This document shows, piece after piece, positions 35,542-45,288 of a DNA stretch of 64,000 bases (positions are counted from its first letter, which is position 1; each line of letters begins with the position of its first letter). The stretch is from Leptolyngbya sp. PCC 7375 (GTDB taxonomy: Bacteria > Cyanobacteriota > Cyanobacteriia > Phormidesmidales > Phormidesmidaceae): assembly GCF_000316115.1 (NCBI RefSeq), contig NZ_JH993797.1, positions 4,388,486-4,452,485 of the forward strand, written 5' to 3'. The position numbers and the translations under genes are program-made. The notes below the pieces were generated by a model. The model was not told where the DNA came from and ran no database searches. It saw nothing but the letters and a program-made list of their open reading frames with translations.

Positions 35542-37740
35542 CTATCTGTGCCTATTGTTTTGTCTTGATTCAGTAGTTGGATCAAGGGGGAGAGTCTTTC
35601 CACTCGTCAAAGTTGGTAGGACCAACTTTTGCCCATTTCGTCGTTCATTATGCACAAACCACTCGAATGATTCACCATCAGGTCTTGGTTCTGGCGTAAC
35701 CCGTGGATAGTGGACAGGTCCGCTATACCCTTTCATCGCTTTCTCAAAAGCTGCGATGAACTGTACATTCTCAAACGGTTTGCCTTCAGCGTAGACTTGA
35801 GTTTTTTCAACAGTCTGTTTAAATTCCCTGATGGAATCTTTCCAGAGGGATGGCTCTGGTGATTGGGTTGGTATCAGAGAATGATAGAACTTTCGCCAAT
35901 ATTGTCCTCTTTGCAAGGTGGTTTTAGCCTCATCCAGTTCTAAGTGAACGCTGCCAAACCCTAGTGGTTTAGCACTGCCCAAACGATGATAGTGATCGTC
36001 AGGCAAATCCAGCAAATAGAGCAAAGCACCCAACTCTACATCTGATAGATTTACTACATCGATACTGAAGGTAAAGGTTGTATCAGGTTTAACCCAGGCT
36101 CTGATCGATCGGTTTTGATCGTCGCGATCTTGACCATCTTTCTTAGGGCGTCGATATTCCTGGTAATGGCCATTATTGGCCTGTTGAGTGCGATCTTGGG
36201 TTGGTTGCTTCCAGTGGTTCTGAGGTAAGTCTTTATGGTGTGGATAAATCTTGCGCCCACGCAACCCCTGGTTGACCTGATATCCTTGACTTTTTGTCGT
36301 GCCATTGACAAATGATTCCCCTTGCTGGTTTTTGGTAGCATAAAAGCGAGATTGTTTCTCCTTGGGCTGTCCTAAAATGGCTAAGGGAAAGCCTATTTTA
36401 CCAAAAGATTGAATTGCATCTGGTGATGTACAGGTTACTGAGTGAACTCGTAGCTGCCCTTTATAAGCACTGACTTTTTTATTCAGTTTTTTGTCAGTTT
36501 TATCGTTCTGATGCACCCAACCGAAAACGCGATCAGCGGGGGATAGTTGCCTAACTATCTGGGCAGGTTGGAGAGAAGGATGAAGTAGTTCAGAGGGAGA
36601 CAGATCAAATAACTCTCGTGAGATCATAACAGGATAAAGGCCGAGAACCTCAGGCTCACTACTTTCGTTGTTCACTAGCGCATAGCAGAGAGTTCCTTCT
36701 GTTAGTTTTCGTTCACCCTCTGCAAGTTTTTTGTGTCCATGAGTAATATGACGAGACCAGGTAGAATAGTTCAATGCAGGTGGACTTATTCTGTTTTTGT
36801 TACATATTTCATCTTTATGCTCTTCCTGATAATTTGTGATCAATTGATTCCATTGTCGCCTCAAATTCGGAGTAATATCGGCATGGATAGGCTCATCCAG
36901 GGTATCAAAAAAAACACGTTCATCATGCTTACGATCAATATTTGAATTACTGATACAAACATAACCTGAGATCTCTAGGCATTGTCTTTGTGGTTCATGA
37001 TACGAACGCCCCTCTTTTTTGAAGATTTTAGAGGGCATTGGAGCAAGTAACTCTGTCCTCTTAGAGAGGTTTGTATCTTTGTGCACAATTTCCAGTACAC
37101 GAAAATACTGAAAATCTCGGACATGTTTCTTTTGCTTGCTATCCCACCGATAATGGTGAATTAATTCAACGTAAGCTTTAACTTCATCTTTGTGTTCCGG
37201 CAAGCTTCCATCAGGATACTTAACAGCATTACGACTTTCTTGCCCCTTATAGTAGCGTGGGAGCCAAGCCGCATACATAATACTATCCGGGCTTCCATCT
37301 CTCCTGATATCAGAATGACCAGGAAAAAGGCGAAGTTTATTATTTTCTACCCGTACAGGTACCATACGCAAACCCATTTTTGTAGACATGCGATAAGCTA
37401 AGCGCTCGTCATGTCCTACAAAAATGGACAGTCTAGAATTCGTAACAGTTTCATAAGCGGCTCTCAACATTCCTTTGATAGAAGTAGGTGGCAGATAGGG
37501 AGAATCTCCGACTGTCCTCAAGTCATAGGTTTTATGCTTATTGCGATCTTCATCCCCAGGTTTTAAGGCTGCAGGAATGAGTAAGGGGGTTTTCGTGGTG
37601 AGTTTAACCGTGATCTTACCTGTCCAATGATCATCCAGATAAGCAGAATGGCCAATGGGGGGACGATCACCTAATTCCCCTTTGACTGAATCACGGGGCA
37701 AGGCTGGAACAAAATTGTAAGGATTATGGAAGTGAGTCAT
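35542..37740 (-). CDS. TIGR03986 family CRISPR RAMP protein
   Basis: A 732-residue protein of the TIGR03986 CRISPR-associated family, found with type III loci in cyanobacteria. It starts THFHNPYNFVPALPRDSVKG, then PLLIPAALKPGDE and PYLPPTSIKGMLRAAYE, the RAMP-type Gly/Ser-Lys-Gly helix. A second RAMP-like Gly-rich segment is seen near the C-terminus (HRLGSAKPLGFGSVHLEL). The charged central region is long and partly disordered. Its role in the effector complex (backbone subunit or crRNA 3'-end handling) is not established. It lies between TIGR03984 and csx1. Confidence 0.9.
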   Translation of the reverse strand: MTHFHNPYNFVPALPRDSVKGELGDRPPIGHSAYLDDHWTGKITVKLTTKTPLLIPAALKPGDEDRNKHKTYDLRTVGDSPYLPPTSIKGMLRAAYETVTNSRLSIFVGHDERLAYRMSTKMGLRMVPVRVENNKLRLFPGHSDIRRDGSPDSIMYAAWLPRYYKGQESRNAVKYPDGSLPEHKDEVKAYVELIHHYRWDSKQKKHVRDFQYFRVLEIVHKDTNLSKRTELLAPMPSKIFKKEGRSYHEPQRQCLEISGYVCISNSNIDRKHDERVFFDTLDEPIHADITPNLRRQWNQLITNYQEEHKDEICNKNRISPPALNYSTWSRHITHGHKKLAEGERKLTEGTLCYALVNNESSEPEVLGLYPVMISRELFDLSPSELLHPSLQPAQIVRQLSPADRVFGWVHQNDKTDKKLNKKVSAYKGQLRVHSVTCTSPDAIQSFGKIGFPLAILGQPKEKQSRFYATKNQQGESFVNGTTKSQGYQVNQGLRGRKIYPHHKDLPQNHWKQPTQDRTQQANNGHYQEYRRPKKDGQDRDDQNRSIRAWVKPDTTFTFSIDVVNLSDVELGALLYLLDLPDDHYHRLGSAKPLGFGSVHLELDEAKTTLQRGQYWRKFYHSLIPTQSPEPSLWKDSIREFKQTVEKTQVYAEGKPFENVQFIAAFEKAMKGYSGPVHYPRVTPEPRPDGESFEWFVHNERRNGQKLVLPTLTSGKTLPLDPTTESRQNNRHR

Positions 37741-37767
37741 CTGTTTTCCTCTGAAATATGATGTGCG

Positions 37768-38331
37768 TTAGCCCAAGACTTTTTGTAAACCTGTTAATCG
37801 TTCTTCTGCAACAATGGCATTGCCATAGAGATCATCCAGTGCTTGAAAGTATTCTCTAGCGGTGAGCTTGATACGTTGTTTGGACTGATTGATACCTGAG
37901 ATCGGTACATCCAGTTTCCCCAATCGAGAAGTTGCCAACCGACTCCAGCCTGGTTGTAGATTGGCGCTATAGCCTTCTCCCCAGAGCAAGTAAGTATGAT
38001 CTTGAGTTTCAATCGCAGTTAGTAAATCAATAGCTTCTGCCAGATAATCTGCGATCTCTTGTTCCGATAACAGTACAGCAATACCCTTGCCACCCTTTTG
38101 ATTCAGCCAACGTAGTTCATAGTCTGAATTAAAAATTCGAGCTTCAAAGACACGATCAAGACTAACTGAATTGCCCTTAGAATCTGTAACGTCACACCCT
38201 CGAATTTGGCTCAGAAAACATCGTTCGGGACTGTAAAACAATCCTATCCCATCACTAAAGCAGGATTGGCAGGCAATGATAGCATCGCTAAGGGTCATTT
38301 CTTCCTGTCTGAGTCCGTATAGTGTTGTCAT
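37768..38331 (-). CDS. TIGR03984 family CRISPR-associated protein
   Basis: A 187-residue protein from ATG 38331, whose start overlaps the preceding stop by four bases (ATGA), indicating translational coupling with the double-RAMP gene. It matches the TIGR03984 family by size, context and features such as SDAIIACQSCFSDGIGLFYSPERC and ARIFNSDYELRWL. It has three to four cysteines in its N-terminal third. The function is unknown; a structural part of the complex is likely given the coupling. Confidence 0.8.
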   Translation of the reverse strand: MTTLYGLRQEEMTLSDAIIACQSCFSDGIGLFYSPERCFLSQIRGCDVTDSKGNSVSLDRVFEARIFNSDYELRWLNQKGGKGIAVLLSEQEIADYLAEAIDLLTAIETQDHTYLLWGEGYSANLQPGWSRLATSRLGKLDVPISGINQSKQRIKLTAREYFQALDDLYGNAIVAEERLTGLQKVLG

Positions 38332-39839
38332 GCCGCCACCTCTTGGGAGTTTAACCATGTTTGCCAAGCTGTATTTAATGGAGTCAGGTCAATACCAACA
38401 ATCTGGCCATTGGCAACCCTTACTTCTTTGCCATGTAATTCCGAGATTGACGGCGCAGTTAGTTGAATTTTATTGACTTGCAGAGAACCATAGCCCCGAT
38501 TTACACCATAGCCAAGGGGAATTCGACCCAGGGCTAAATCTCGCAACGTGAGCCAAAGCAGTGCTTGAGCAAACAAGTGATAATCTACTGGGATGCGGTT
38601 GAGATTTAGTGTGAGTTCTATGGGATGCCATTGCAGGTCAAACGGCTCCAAGGCACTGTACAGCATTTGATCTGCTGCACCACCTGTCCAGCGATCGATG
38701 GCAACGTGAAATGCCTGCTGAGTCTCTGTTAAGCCCGCTGCATCTAGACTGCCACGTAAAGTGCCAGCAGCAAGGTTGTTAGGATCATCCATTGCTTGTT
38801 CTACCGCTTGCCAGGCTTTGGGCTCTATTTGCTGCTGGCAGTAGCAATCATCTACCATCAAGGCACCGCGCCCAAACTGCGGCGTCATATCTTTACCGTT
38901 GTCTCGTTTTTTTTTGTTTTTCTCTCCCGGTTTGCCAAAGAGCCAATGTGCTAGTTCTAATTTGGGGTGCTCTATCTGTGTTTGTAGTTTCTCATTAGAT
39001 ATCGCTGTAATCTGTAAAATGGTGCGAAGAATACGTTCTGCTTGCGATCGTAAAGCTCCCTTAATGGCACTACCTGGCAGCACAAAGGCAACTTGGTCAT
39101 GAACTCGACTGGCTAGGGGCAAAATATCCACTGCCACACCATCTTGTCCTGACTTCACCATCACAGCTCCAACAGGTTCCCATTCAATACTTAAATGTAA
39201 AAGTCGAGAAGTTATAGCTGCTGTGGGTTTATGAGATTTCCCTTCTCTTTTTAAGGTGGCAATCGTTCCAGCAAAACTACTCAAATCATATTTCTTCCAG
39301 TCTCCATCTGTTAGTTTGATTAATCCAAGCCCACGCGTCTTAGCTGCTCCTAAACGCAGTCCATGATGTTCTAGAGCATAGATCAGTTGCTCCACAGCCG
39401 TTAAACACTGGGGATTTCCTTCCGCTAAATCAATAGTCATGGAGAGTGGGAAATGGCTGCCCTTAGGTAAAAGGGCACGATCGAACTTAGTTTTATCGCT
39501 GGCTGAACCCAACGCTCGATCAATTGCTACGTGGTCGCGCAATTCTGCGATCGCATCGTTGGGTAATTGCACATCCGCATCATCCACGATGATAAAACTG
39601 GCATGTCCTCGATCCTTATCCTGGAACCCCCAGATGCTATTAACCTCTATATCATGTTCCTCCATCCAGTTCCGAAAAGCTCCGGCAAGACTGGTACCTG
39701 GGATGTAAAGTTGATTTCGCCCGTTCACCGCTAAGGCTAGATCTACGGTCGGATCAGTGCCTAGCCCGCCCACATGCAACGCAGTTTGAGCGATAAGGGT
39801 GCCGGTAATCTTTATTCGCTGATTGATGTGTCTTGCCAT
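38328..39839 (-). CDS. Double-RAMP (Csm3/Cmr4-like fusion) effector subunit
   Basis: A 503-residue protein with two RAMP domains in one chain. Domain 1 (about 1-210): ITGTLIAQTALHVGG, DPTVDLAL with a candidate catalytic Asp, YIPGTSLAGAFRNW, and the Gly-rich loop RLGAAKTRGLGLI. Domain 2 (about 220-490): GAVMVKSGQDGVAVDILPL, FVLPGSAIKGALRSQAE, and RIPLGYGVNRGYGSL. Csm3/Cmr4-type subunits form the backbone that binds crRNA and cuts target RNA at 6-nt steps using an Asp. Domain fusions of this kind are typical of type III-D and related loci. Confidence 0.85.
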   Translation of the reverse strand: MARHINQRIKITGTLIAQTALHVGGLGTDPTVDLALAVNGRNQLYIPGTSLAGAFRNWMEEHDIEVNSIWGFQDKDRGHASFIIVDDADVQLPNDAIAELRDHVAIDRALGSASDKTKFDRALLPKGSHFPLSMTIDLAEGNPQCLTAVEQLIYALEHHGLRLGAAKTRGLGLIKLTDGDWKKYDLSSFAGTIATLKREGKSHKPTAAITSRLLHLSIEWEPVGAVMVKSGQDGVAVDILPLASRVHDQVAFVLPGSAIKGALRSQAERILRTILQITAISNEKLQTQIEHPKLELAHWLFGKPGEKNKKKRDNGKDMTPQFGRGALMVDDCYCQQQIEPKAWQAVEQAMDDPNNLAAGTLRGSLDAAGLTETQQAFHVAIDRWTGGAADQMLYSALEPFDLQWHPIELTLNLNRIPVDYHLFAQALLWLTLRDLALGRIPLGYGVNRGYGSLQVNKIQLTAPSISELHGKEVRVANGQIVGIDLTPLNTAWQTWLNSQEVAA

Positions 39840-39905
39840 TCGTTTCCCCTATAAATCAAACACTTAATGCTAAAAAACAAAAAAGTTAATTACCCGATTA
39901 CTTCA

Positions 39906-42269
39906 TCACCCTTGTTCCGAAGCACGTTGGTAAGCACGAATGCAGGCATCCACTAGGATACGAACAGCTTCCACCCAAAGTTCTTGCTTAAGTGTTTGTT
40001 CATCTAATGTGGTTAATCGGTAGTCAGATAAACGAATTTTCTGGTAGTGTTGCCAAACCTTATTCTGGTTTTCTATTAATTGCTTAATTTCTTTCAGTGT
40101 CGTGCTTTTCCAGCTCTCTTTTGCTTCCATGCGTTTGATCACTGTTAGAATACGAGTAGTATCATTAACGCTTGTAAGGCTATCAATCAGAGTCCGAAGC
40201 GTACCGAGTTTACTCTGGCTTAGTGATTTCCCAGTTAGGCCTAGTGGGAGTTTATCTGGATCTGCTGCAATCGCCCCCGCTGCCTGTCGAATGAGTTCTC
40301 GCCAGGTTTCTGTTTCAACCAATCTGGCATAGCTATAACCGGGGGTATTCTCTTTTATTAAGACAGGTTTCTCATCAGATATTGAAATCTGGCTATATTG
40401 AGAATCTGAGCCTAACTTTAAATCAGTTTGCGTCAGCAATGGTGGATTGAATCGCAGTTGACCGTAACCTTCAGCCGTGCGTTCACCAAACCCAGAGATC
40501 TCTAAAGCTTGCAATTTTTCTAGATCGATCTCACCAATTACCTGAAACTGTAAGATCGTACCCGCACTCAATCCCATTAAGCTTGGTCTGGGTAAGCTCC
40601 ATTTCCGTTGCCAAGATTCGATACGATTACATCGAGCGAAGGCAACCATATTTTTGATAAATGGCAAACCATTTTCAGATGGTTCCAGTAACCTTAGGGT
40701 GACACCTGCACCTAATTTTTTCTCCAGCTGTTCGCCAAAAATCTTGAGATCTGCCGTTGGGCGTAAACGCTTATCTCGTAACAATAGATCCGATAATAGC
40801 CAAACATTGAGAGTTTTGCTCTGACTCAAAGTACCATTGGTAATCTTCTGTGCTTCTCCAATTTGCTGAATTTGGACGTTACCATAATCATCCTTTTTGG
40901 TTCTACCAATTTGCAGTGGTGTTGTGGTAGCCAAAAAATTAGCAAAGGGATTAACTGCTGTTTTCGGCACTAAATAATCCCGAATGCGAATTTCTAGCCG
41001 AAAGCACATCCCCGTAGGAATAGCAGCATAGGTATAGATACCTCCTACGGTTTCATTTGGACGCTGTTCTCGATCAGAAATTGTATTATGTGTTGCAATT
41101 TGAGGATGTACTGTCAATCGATGCAGTCTATCTTTTGTTAAGCCTATATATCCATTGCGCATCCCCTTAATCTGCTGCCCTTCAGGAATTTTAGCCTCGA
41201 TTGCTTTACCAATTCGTTGATAAATCCTGGCTGGTTCAGTCTTGTTTTTTGGCTCAAATACGGCAAAGGGTACAGCTTCACCTCGCCTATCTTGAACCAC
41301 TGGATTGGCATTGGTAATTACCAGATCACCATGCATGAGTGCATTCCCTAGCCTATTATCCGAGGATTGATTCCAATAGTTTTTTAATGTTTTCAAAAGC
41401 ACTGGAACAAAATGGGTTCCGGGAATGTAGTCTTGAGTCTCTTGATAGTTACCAACAGTACGTTGATGAATAATGACGGGTGATTGAGTCGTGACTTCTA
41501 GAAGAATTCGCCACCAGTCAGCCTTATCATCATCATCCAGAGCCAAAGTACCATTGTGTTCGACTGGTGATGACTCGGGGAATGAAGGAGGCTGCCCTTG
41601 AGTCCTTTCGATCTCCGCGATCGCCTTATCAATGGGTAACATTCCATCCACGCTGATTTTGCAGTGTCCTGCTCCCCGTCGTCGCTTTGCGCCTAGCCGC
41701 TCCACAATGGATGTTCCTGTTACCAAAATAGCCTGAGCAATCTGTTGCTGGTTTTCTGTCAATCCATCTAATTCTAGGCAGTAGTCGGCTGCTAACACTG
41801 CACCTGCTCGTGCCATTTCTTCAAATCGCAGGCAATCGGCTAAGGCTGATCCAGTGCGGGGATTAAGTTTTACCCCTGGTTTGACAAAGGTGTTCATCCG
41901 CTGCAACAGAAGGTTATCTTTACCCTGAAAAGCTGCTTGCAACTCTTTTGAAAAATGTGCTGATCGCACAGAGAGTTTTGCCATTAAAGGGGCTGTTTCA
42001 CTTATCCGGTTGTCGCTTTCTCCCGGTTGCTGTTCGCCAAAGAGCCAATTCACCCACTGTTGCCAGGGGCCAGCTACTCCTCCATCTAGCCCTTGCGCCA
42101 CCAATTCACAGCCATCTCGCCAGAGTCCAGTCAGGCTTTTAGCTGGAATATAGGGTAGATTGTGAGTATCCCGTTGAATCAATCGATCGATATTCCCAGG
42201 TCGACCTGTTCCTGACCCAATGTGCCAATCGCTCAGCATTTTTATATGCAGCTTTCCAGATATCATCAT
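39906..42269 (-). CDS. csx10: Csx10-like RAMP protein
   Basis: A 787-residue RAMP protein. It starts with KLHIKMLSDWHIGSG and GRPGNIDRLIQRD, then LPYIPAKSLTGLWRDGCE, the pattern of Csx10 of type III-D systems, which occupies the Cas5-like place binding the crRNA 5' handle. A Gly/Arg-rich loop (LGAKRRRGAGHCK) ends the first RAMP domain at about residue 200. A second RAMP domain follows (VIIHQRTVGNYQ, YIPGTHFVPVLLK) with a late Gly loop FGERTAEGYGQL. It is longer than many family members because of an extended C-terminal helical region. Confidence 0.8.
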   Translation of the reverse strand: MMISGKLHIKMLSDWHIGSGTGRPGNIDRLIQRDTHNLPYIPAKSLTGLWRDGCELVAQGLDGGVAGPWQQWVNWLFGEQQPGESDNRISETAPLMAKLSVRSAHFSKELQAAFQGKDNLLLQRMNTFVKPGVKLNPRTGSALADCLRFEEMARAGAVLAADYCLELDGLTENQQQIAQAILVTGTSIVERLGAKRRRGAGHCKISVDGMLPIDKAIAEIERTQGQPPSFPESSPVEHNGTLALDDDDKADWWRILLEVTTQSPVIIHQRTVGNYQETQDYIPGTHFVPVLLKTLKNYWNQSSDNRLGNALMHGDLVITNANPVVQDRRGEAVPFAVFEPKNKTEPARIYQRIGKAIEAKIPEGQQIKGMRNGYIGLTKDRLHRLTVHPQIATHNTISDREQRPNETVGGIYTYAAIPTGMCFRLEIRIRDYLVPKTAVNPFANFLATTTPLQIGRTKKDDYGNVQIQQIGEAQKITNGTLSQSKTLNVWLLSDLLLRDKRLRPTADLKIFGEQLEKKLGAGVTLRLLEPSENGLPFIKNMVAFARCNRIESWQRKWSLPRPSLMGLSAGTILQFQVIGEIDLEKLQALEISGFGERTAEGYGQLRFNPPLLTQTDLKLGSDSQYSQISISDEKPVLIKENTPGYSYARLVETETWRELIRQAAGAIAADPDKLPLGLTGKSLSQSKLGTLRTLIDSLTSVNDTTRILTVIKRMEAKESWKSTTLKEIKQLIENQNKVWQHYQKIRLSDYRLTTLDEQTLKQELWVEAVRILVDACIRAYQRASEQG

Positions 42270-42298
42270 GATTGAACTTCCTTGGCAATTGCTTCAAA

Positions 42299-44053
42299 CT
42301 ATTGTTCAGATTGAGGTTCCAGTGCAGTTGACCAAAACTCAGCAATATCCATTGCATCCAGTAACCCTGTGGCGTAACAGTCATTTTCAGTGTCCTGCCA
42401 AAATAACGAACTCGAATCATTAGAAGCTGCAATCTGGTCGATCTGAGGAGCATACCGTTTGCGTATTAGCTCATATTGTCCATCTGCTCCTTTTCGACCT
42501 AAAAACAGCCCTTCTCGCAGAGTGTGCATTTGGCTATTGGGCAAACAACGACGACCTTCGTCGTCTTCTAACCGTAGGGCATTGACTCGTTTTCGCAACT
42601 CTACCCAATGATGGGAGTTCAACCATTGTTTCAGTGTTTCCTGTTCTCCCGTCATTTGTATGATTCGATCGATATCACTCATGATGTAAGGACGGTTATA
42701 TAAGCGAGTCTTTTCAGTTGCAAAAGTCAGCTTCTCGCGAATAATATTCAAACCAGTGCTCTGGGTGTCATAGAGGACATGAAAATCGATGGCTGCACAG
42801 GGAATCGACTGACCATTTTTTGTCACCACATCTTTCACTACCTTGGCGGATTTTGTTAATTCCTCTGCTAGTTGGTAAGCTTCCGAGAAGGGGAAGTGTG
42901 GTTTGACAATCGAAATTCCAGCACAAGCAGAAAGTAAGCCTGATAGCTCATCTAAACCAAATGCTTTAGCAGCAATTCTTGATATCACATGAGATTGCTG
43001 GGTGTGTAATTCAAAGTTTTCTAAAAATGCTTTTGTAAACGCAAAGGCATTTTTAGCATCGCAGACAACTGTTAAATCATCTCCGCCAAGAACCAATGGC
43101 ACTAGTTTCAGTGGATTAGGAGCATCCTCAGAAGTATCTTTTGGAAACACTTCAATAGCATTGAGAAATGCCTTTCTGGTGCAGGAGTCTAACTCTAGGG
43201 AAAACTGGCGGAACTGGTCAATAAAGTATCGATCTCGATGAGAATTTGGTGGAGTTGCACCTATGTATTGGTCTAACTTTATGAAGATTTGTCCTAGACC
43301 ATTTCCATCTGCGTGAATGACAGCGAGCCATTCCACTTCTAGCTGTTTGTTTAGTAGCTCATTGGTCGATTTGATGAATTGATAGCCGCTGCCTTCTAGA
43401 AGTTTTGGCAGTCGTCCATTAATCTTAAGTTCATTATTGCCTAGCGCGTCATTGGCCCATTTCTTTTTGTTTAGGCTAACTGAAGATTTTGCAACCAACC
43501 CATCAGGCTCTTGAACCCAATCTGCAGCGGGCAACCCACTGGTGCGGCAGTCTTCCACAATTGGTAAGCGGAGAAAGCGCGATTTGGGACTGGGTTTCAG
43601 CGAGCGTACAACTTCAAATTGTTGGTGCAATCGGCGACTAGCACCTGCTAAAGATTCCTTGCCCCAATCAAATTCTACGATCGCACCACACACATCTAAC
43701 CCCGGTGCATGCTTTAAGGCTTTCAGCGTTACCTCTTGAATGATCCGTTTGGCATCACTCAATTCACGAGTTAACACCATTGCTTTCCCGGAAGCTGCAA
43801 CGATCACTTCTATCCGGTGATTAGCTGCCTCTTCTTCGATGGGTGGATTCAACGATCGATTCAGCAAATTTGATTGGAGTTGCTCGGCATTGTCATCCCA
43901 AAGGGGTTGCTGGGTGATTTGGGTAACTGCTTCTAGCACCCATTGGCTACAAGCCCTGTAGGTTGCTTCCGATGCACCAACGTTTTCTCTCAATTTGTTG
44001 GTGGAGAAGATGTAGTTTTGATTGCCTGAGGTTTCAAGTAAGACGAGGAACAT
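42299..44053 (-). CDS. cas10: Cas10 without HD domain (type III large subunit)
   Basis: A 584-residue Cas10. It has two palm/cyclase regions: the first includes AVIHADGNGLGQIF (about residue 235-250), the second the GGDD motif (VLGGDDLTVVC, Gly323-Asp326) needed for making cyclic oligoadenylate from ATP. The N-terminus starts straight with MFLVLLETSGNQNYIFSTN, close to the first palm, and no HD phosphohydrolase domain is present, so DNase activity is not expected. The next gene starts 29 bases downstream. It is the signalling core of the locus. Confidence 0.92.
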   Translation of the reverse strand: MFLVLLETSGNQNYIFSTNKLRENVGASEATYRACSQWVLEAVTQITQQPLWDDNAEQLQSNLLNRSLNPPIEEEAANHRIEVIVAASGKAMVLTRELSDAKRIIQEVTLKALKHAPGLDVCGAIVEFDWGKESLAGASRRLHQQFEVVRSLKPSPKSRFLRLPIVEDCRTSGLPAADWVQEPDGLVAKSSVSLNKKKWANDALGNNELKINGRLPKLLEGSGYQFIKSTNELLNKQLEVEWLAVIHADGNGLGQIFIKLDQYIGATPPNSHRDRYFIDQFRQFSLELDSCTRKAFLNAIEVFPKDTSEDAPNPLKLVPLVLGGDDLTVVCDAKNAFAFTKAFLENFELHTQQSHVISRIAAKAFGLDELSGLLSACAGISIVKPHFPFSEAYQLAEELTKSAKVVKDVVTKNGQSIPCAAIDFHVLYDTQSTGLNIIREKLTFATEKTRLYNRPYIMSDIDRIIQMTGEQETLKQWLNSHHWVELRKRVNALRLEDDEGRRCLPNSQMHTLREGLFLGRKGADGQYELIRKRYAPQIDQIAASNDSSSLFWQDTENDCYATGLLDAMDIAEFWSTALEPQSEQ

Positions 44054-44178
44054 AAAAGAGAAAAACGAAAAAAGTTATTCGACGGTTGACAACAGCGAAT
44101 TAAGCTCTGTAGATGAATTCTCTCAATTTCTTATATCAAATAGGATTCTGTTTTGGATGACTTCACTAATCGCTAGGT

Positions 44179-45108
44179 TTATTTAGTTCCTTTCAGCAGT
44201 GTTCTCACCTGCCCTTCCAACACCTCAGGCACTCCATCGGTCTCTCCCTGCACCCAGGGACCACAGCGCAGTTCCAAAAACGGCTCACGCTGCAACACTT
44301 CGATCATGGCCTCTAACGTACTGTGAACAACAGCAACTGGCTGTAAACCCCCCTGATTTCTACAAAACTCATGCCAGGGCTCAATCTCTTCAGGCTTTGA
44401 GCTAATAATCAAATAATGAGTACAAGCATCCAGAATCGATTGCTTTTCCGGTTGCACCATTCCCCCTGCGTCAACAATCACCAATGATTTTTGTTGACGC
44501 AGGTTACGAATTGCCTGCCCCTGATAAGGAAAAAAACGTTCCGTCAGAGTGCCTTTGTAAGCCAGTTTCAATGCCTCTCGCTCGGATGCGTTTTCCGGCA
44601 GCTCTAATGTCCAATTACCCTCACCATCCCATTGAGCGCGTTGCAAATACACATCCGGATAATCTTTAACCAAAGTTACAAATAACTGGTGAGACAAGAC
44701 ACTCTTGCCACTGTCCGGCGGCCCCACCACCAGTAGAGCAGGCCCCAGCTTATCAGGTTGAATAGACGGTACTCCCAAATTTAACTCCTCTAAGGGAATC
44801 ACCTGTCCAACACTGACAAGTTTAGAATGAGTTGTCGTCACAACAGCCCCAATACGTGGGTCAAAACAAGCAACCCACACCGTCGGGTGACATTCATGCA
44901 CCAGATATGCATAGAGCCAGACCGGAGCCCGCCCAGAGAGTACCACACCCTTGCGCGGATCTAGACCCGCCGGTAAACGCAATGTTGCTAACTCTTGCGG
45001 TTCAATAATGCGATCGCGACTCACCAACTCAATAGTTACTAACTGATACGCCAGCCCCTGAGTCGTTTGATGATGGCTCAGCGTCAGTTGAATGGAAGCA
45101 TCGGCCAC
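44179..45108 (-). CDS. csx3: Csx3-AAA fusion protein (putative ring nuclease/NTPase)
   Basis: A 309-residue fusion. Residues 1-~105 are a Csx3 (Crn3) domain: GRAPVWLYAYLVHECHPTVWVACFDPRIGAVV is the signature. Csx3 proteins cleave cyclic tetra-adenylate and so switch off type III signalling. Residues ~115-309 are a P-loop NTPase domain: Walker A GPPDSGKS (129-136) and a likely Walker B SLVIVDAGG. Csx3-AAA fusions are known from genome surveys of type III loci. It is the first gene of the minus-strand operon, 125 bases before cas10 and divergent from the TIGR03985 gene. Confidence 0.88.
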   Translation of the reverse strand: MADASIQLTLSHHQTTQGLAYQLVTIELVSRDRIIEPQELATLRLPAGLDPRKGVVLSGRAPVWLYAYLVHECHPTVWVACFDPRIGAVVTTTHSKLVSVGQVIPLEELNLGVPSIQPDKLGPALLVVGPPDSGKSVLSHQLFVTLVKDYPDVYLQRAQWDGEGNWTLELPENASEREALKLAYKGTLTERFFPYQGQAIRNLRQQKSLVIVDAGGMVQPEKQSILDACTHYLIISSKPEEIEPWHEFCRNQGGLQPVAVVHSTLEAMIEVLQREPFLELRCGPWVQGETDGVPEVLEGQVRTLLKGTK

Positions 45109-45288
45109 AGGCAGTTCTCCAAAGGCAAATGATTAGATATCAAAACGTGGAATTTTTAGAAACATAGAAATGTAGCAGATGCCGTGTGGTCTCTTGAACC
45201 ACTCATTTCCCTTATATGGTTTCCTTTTGCTAATTATGCATACACTTTAGAAGAGGGGTCTTCAAAACCAGCTTTCGCTAAAGTTGTG

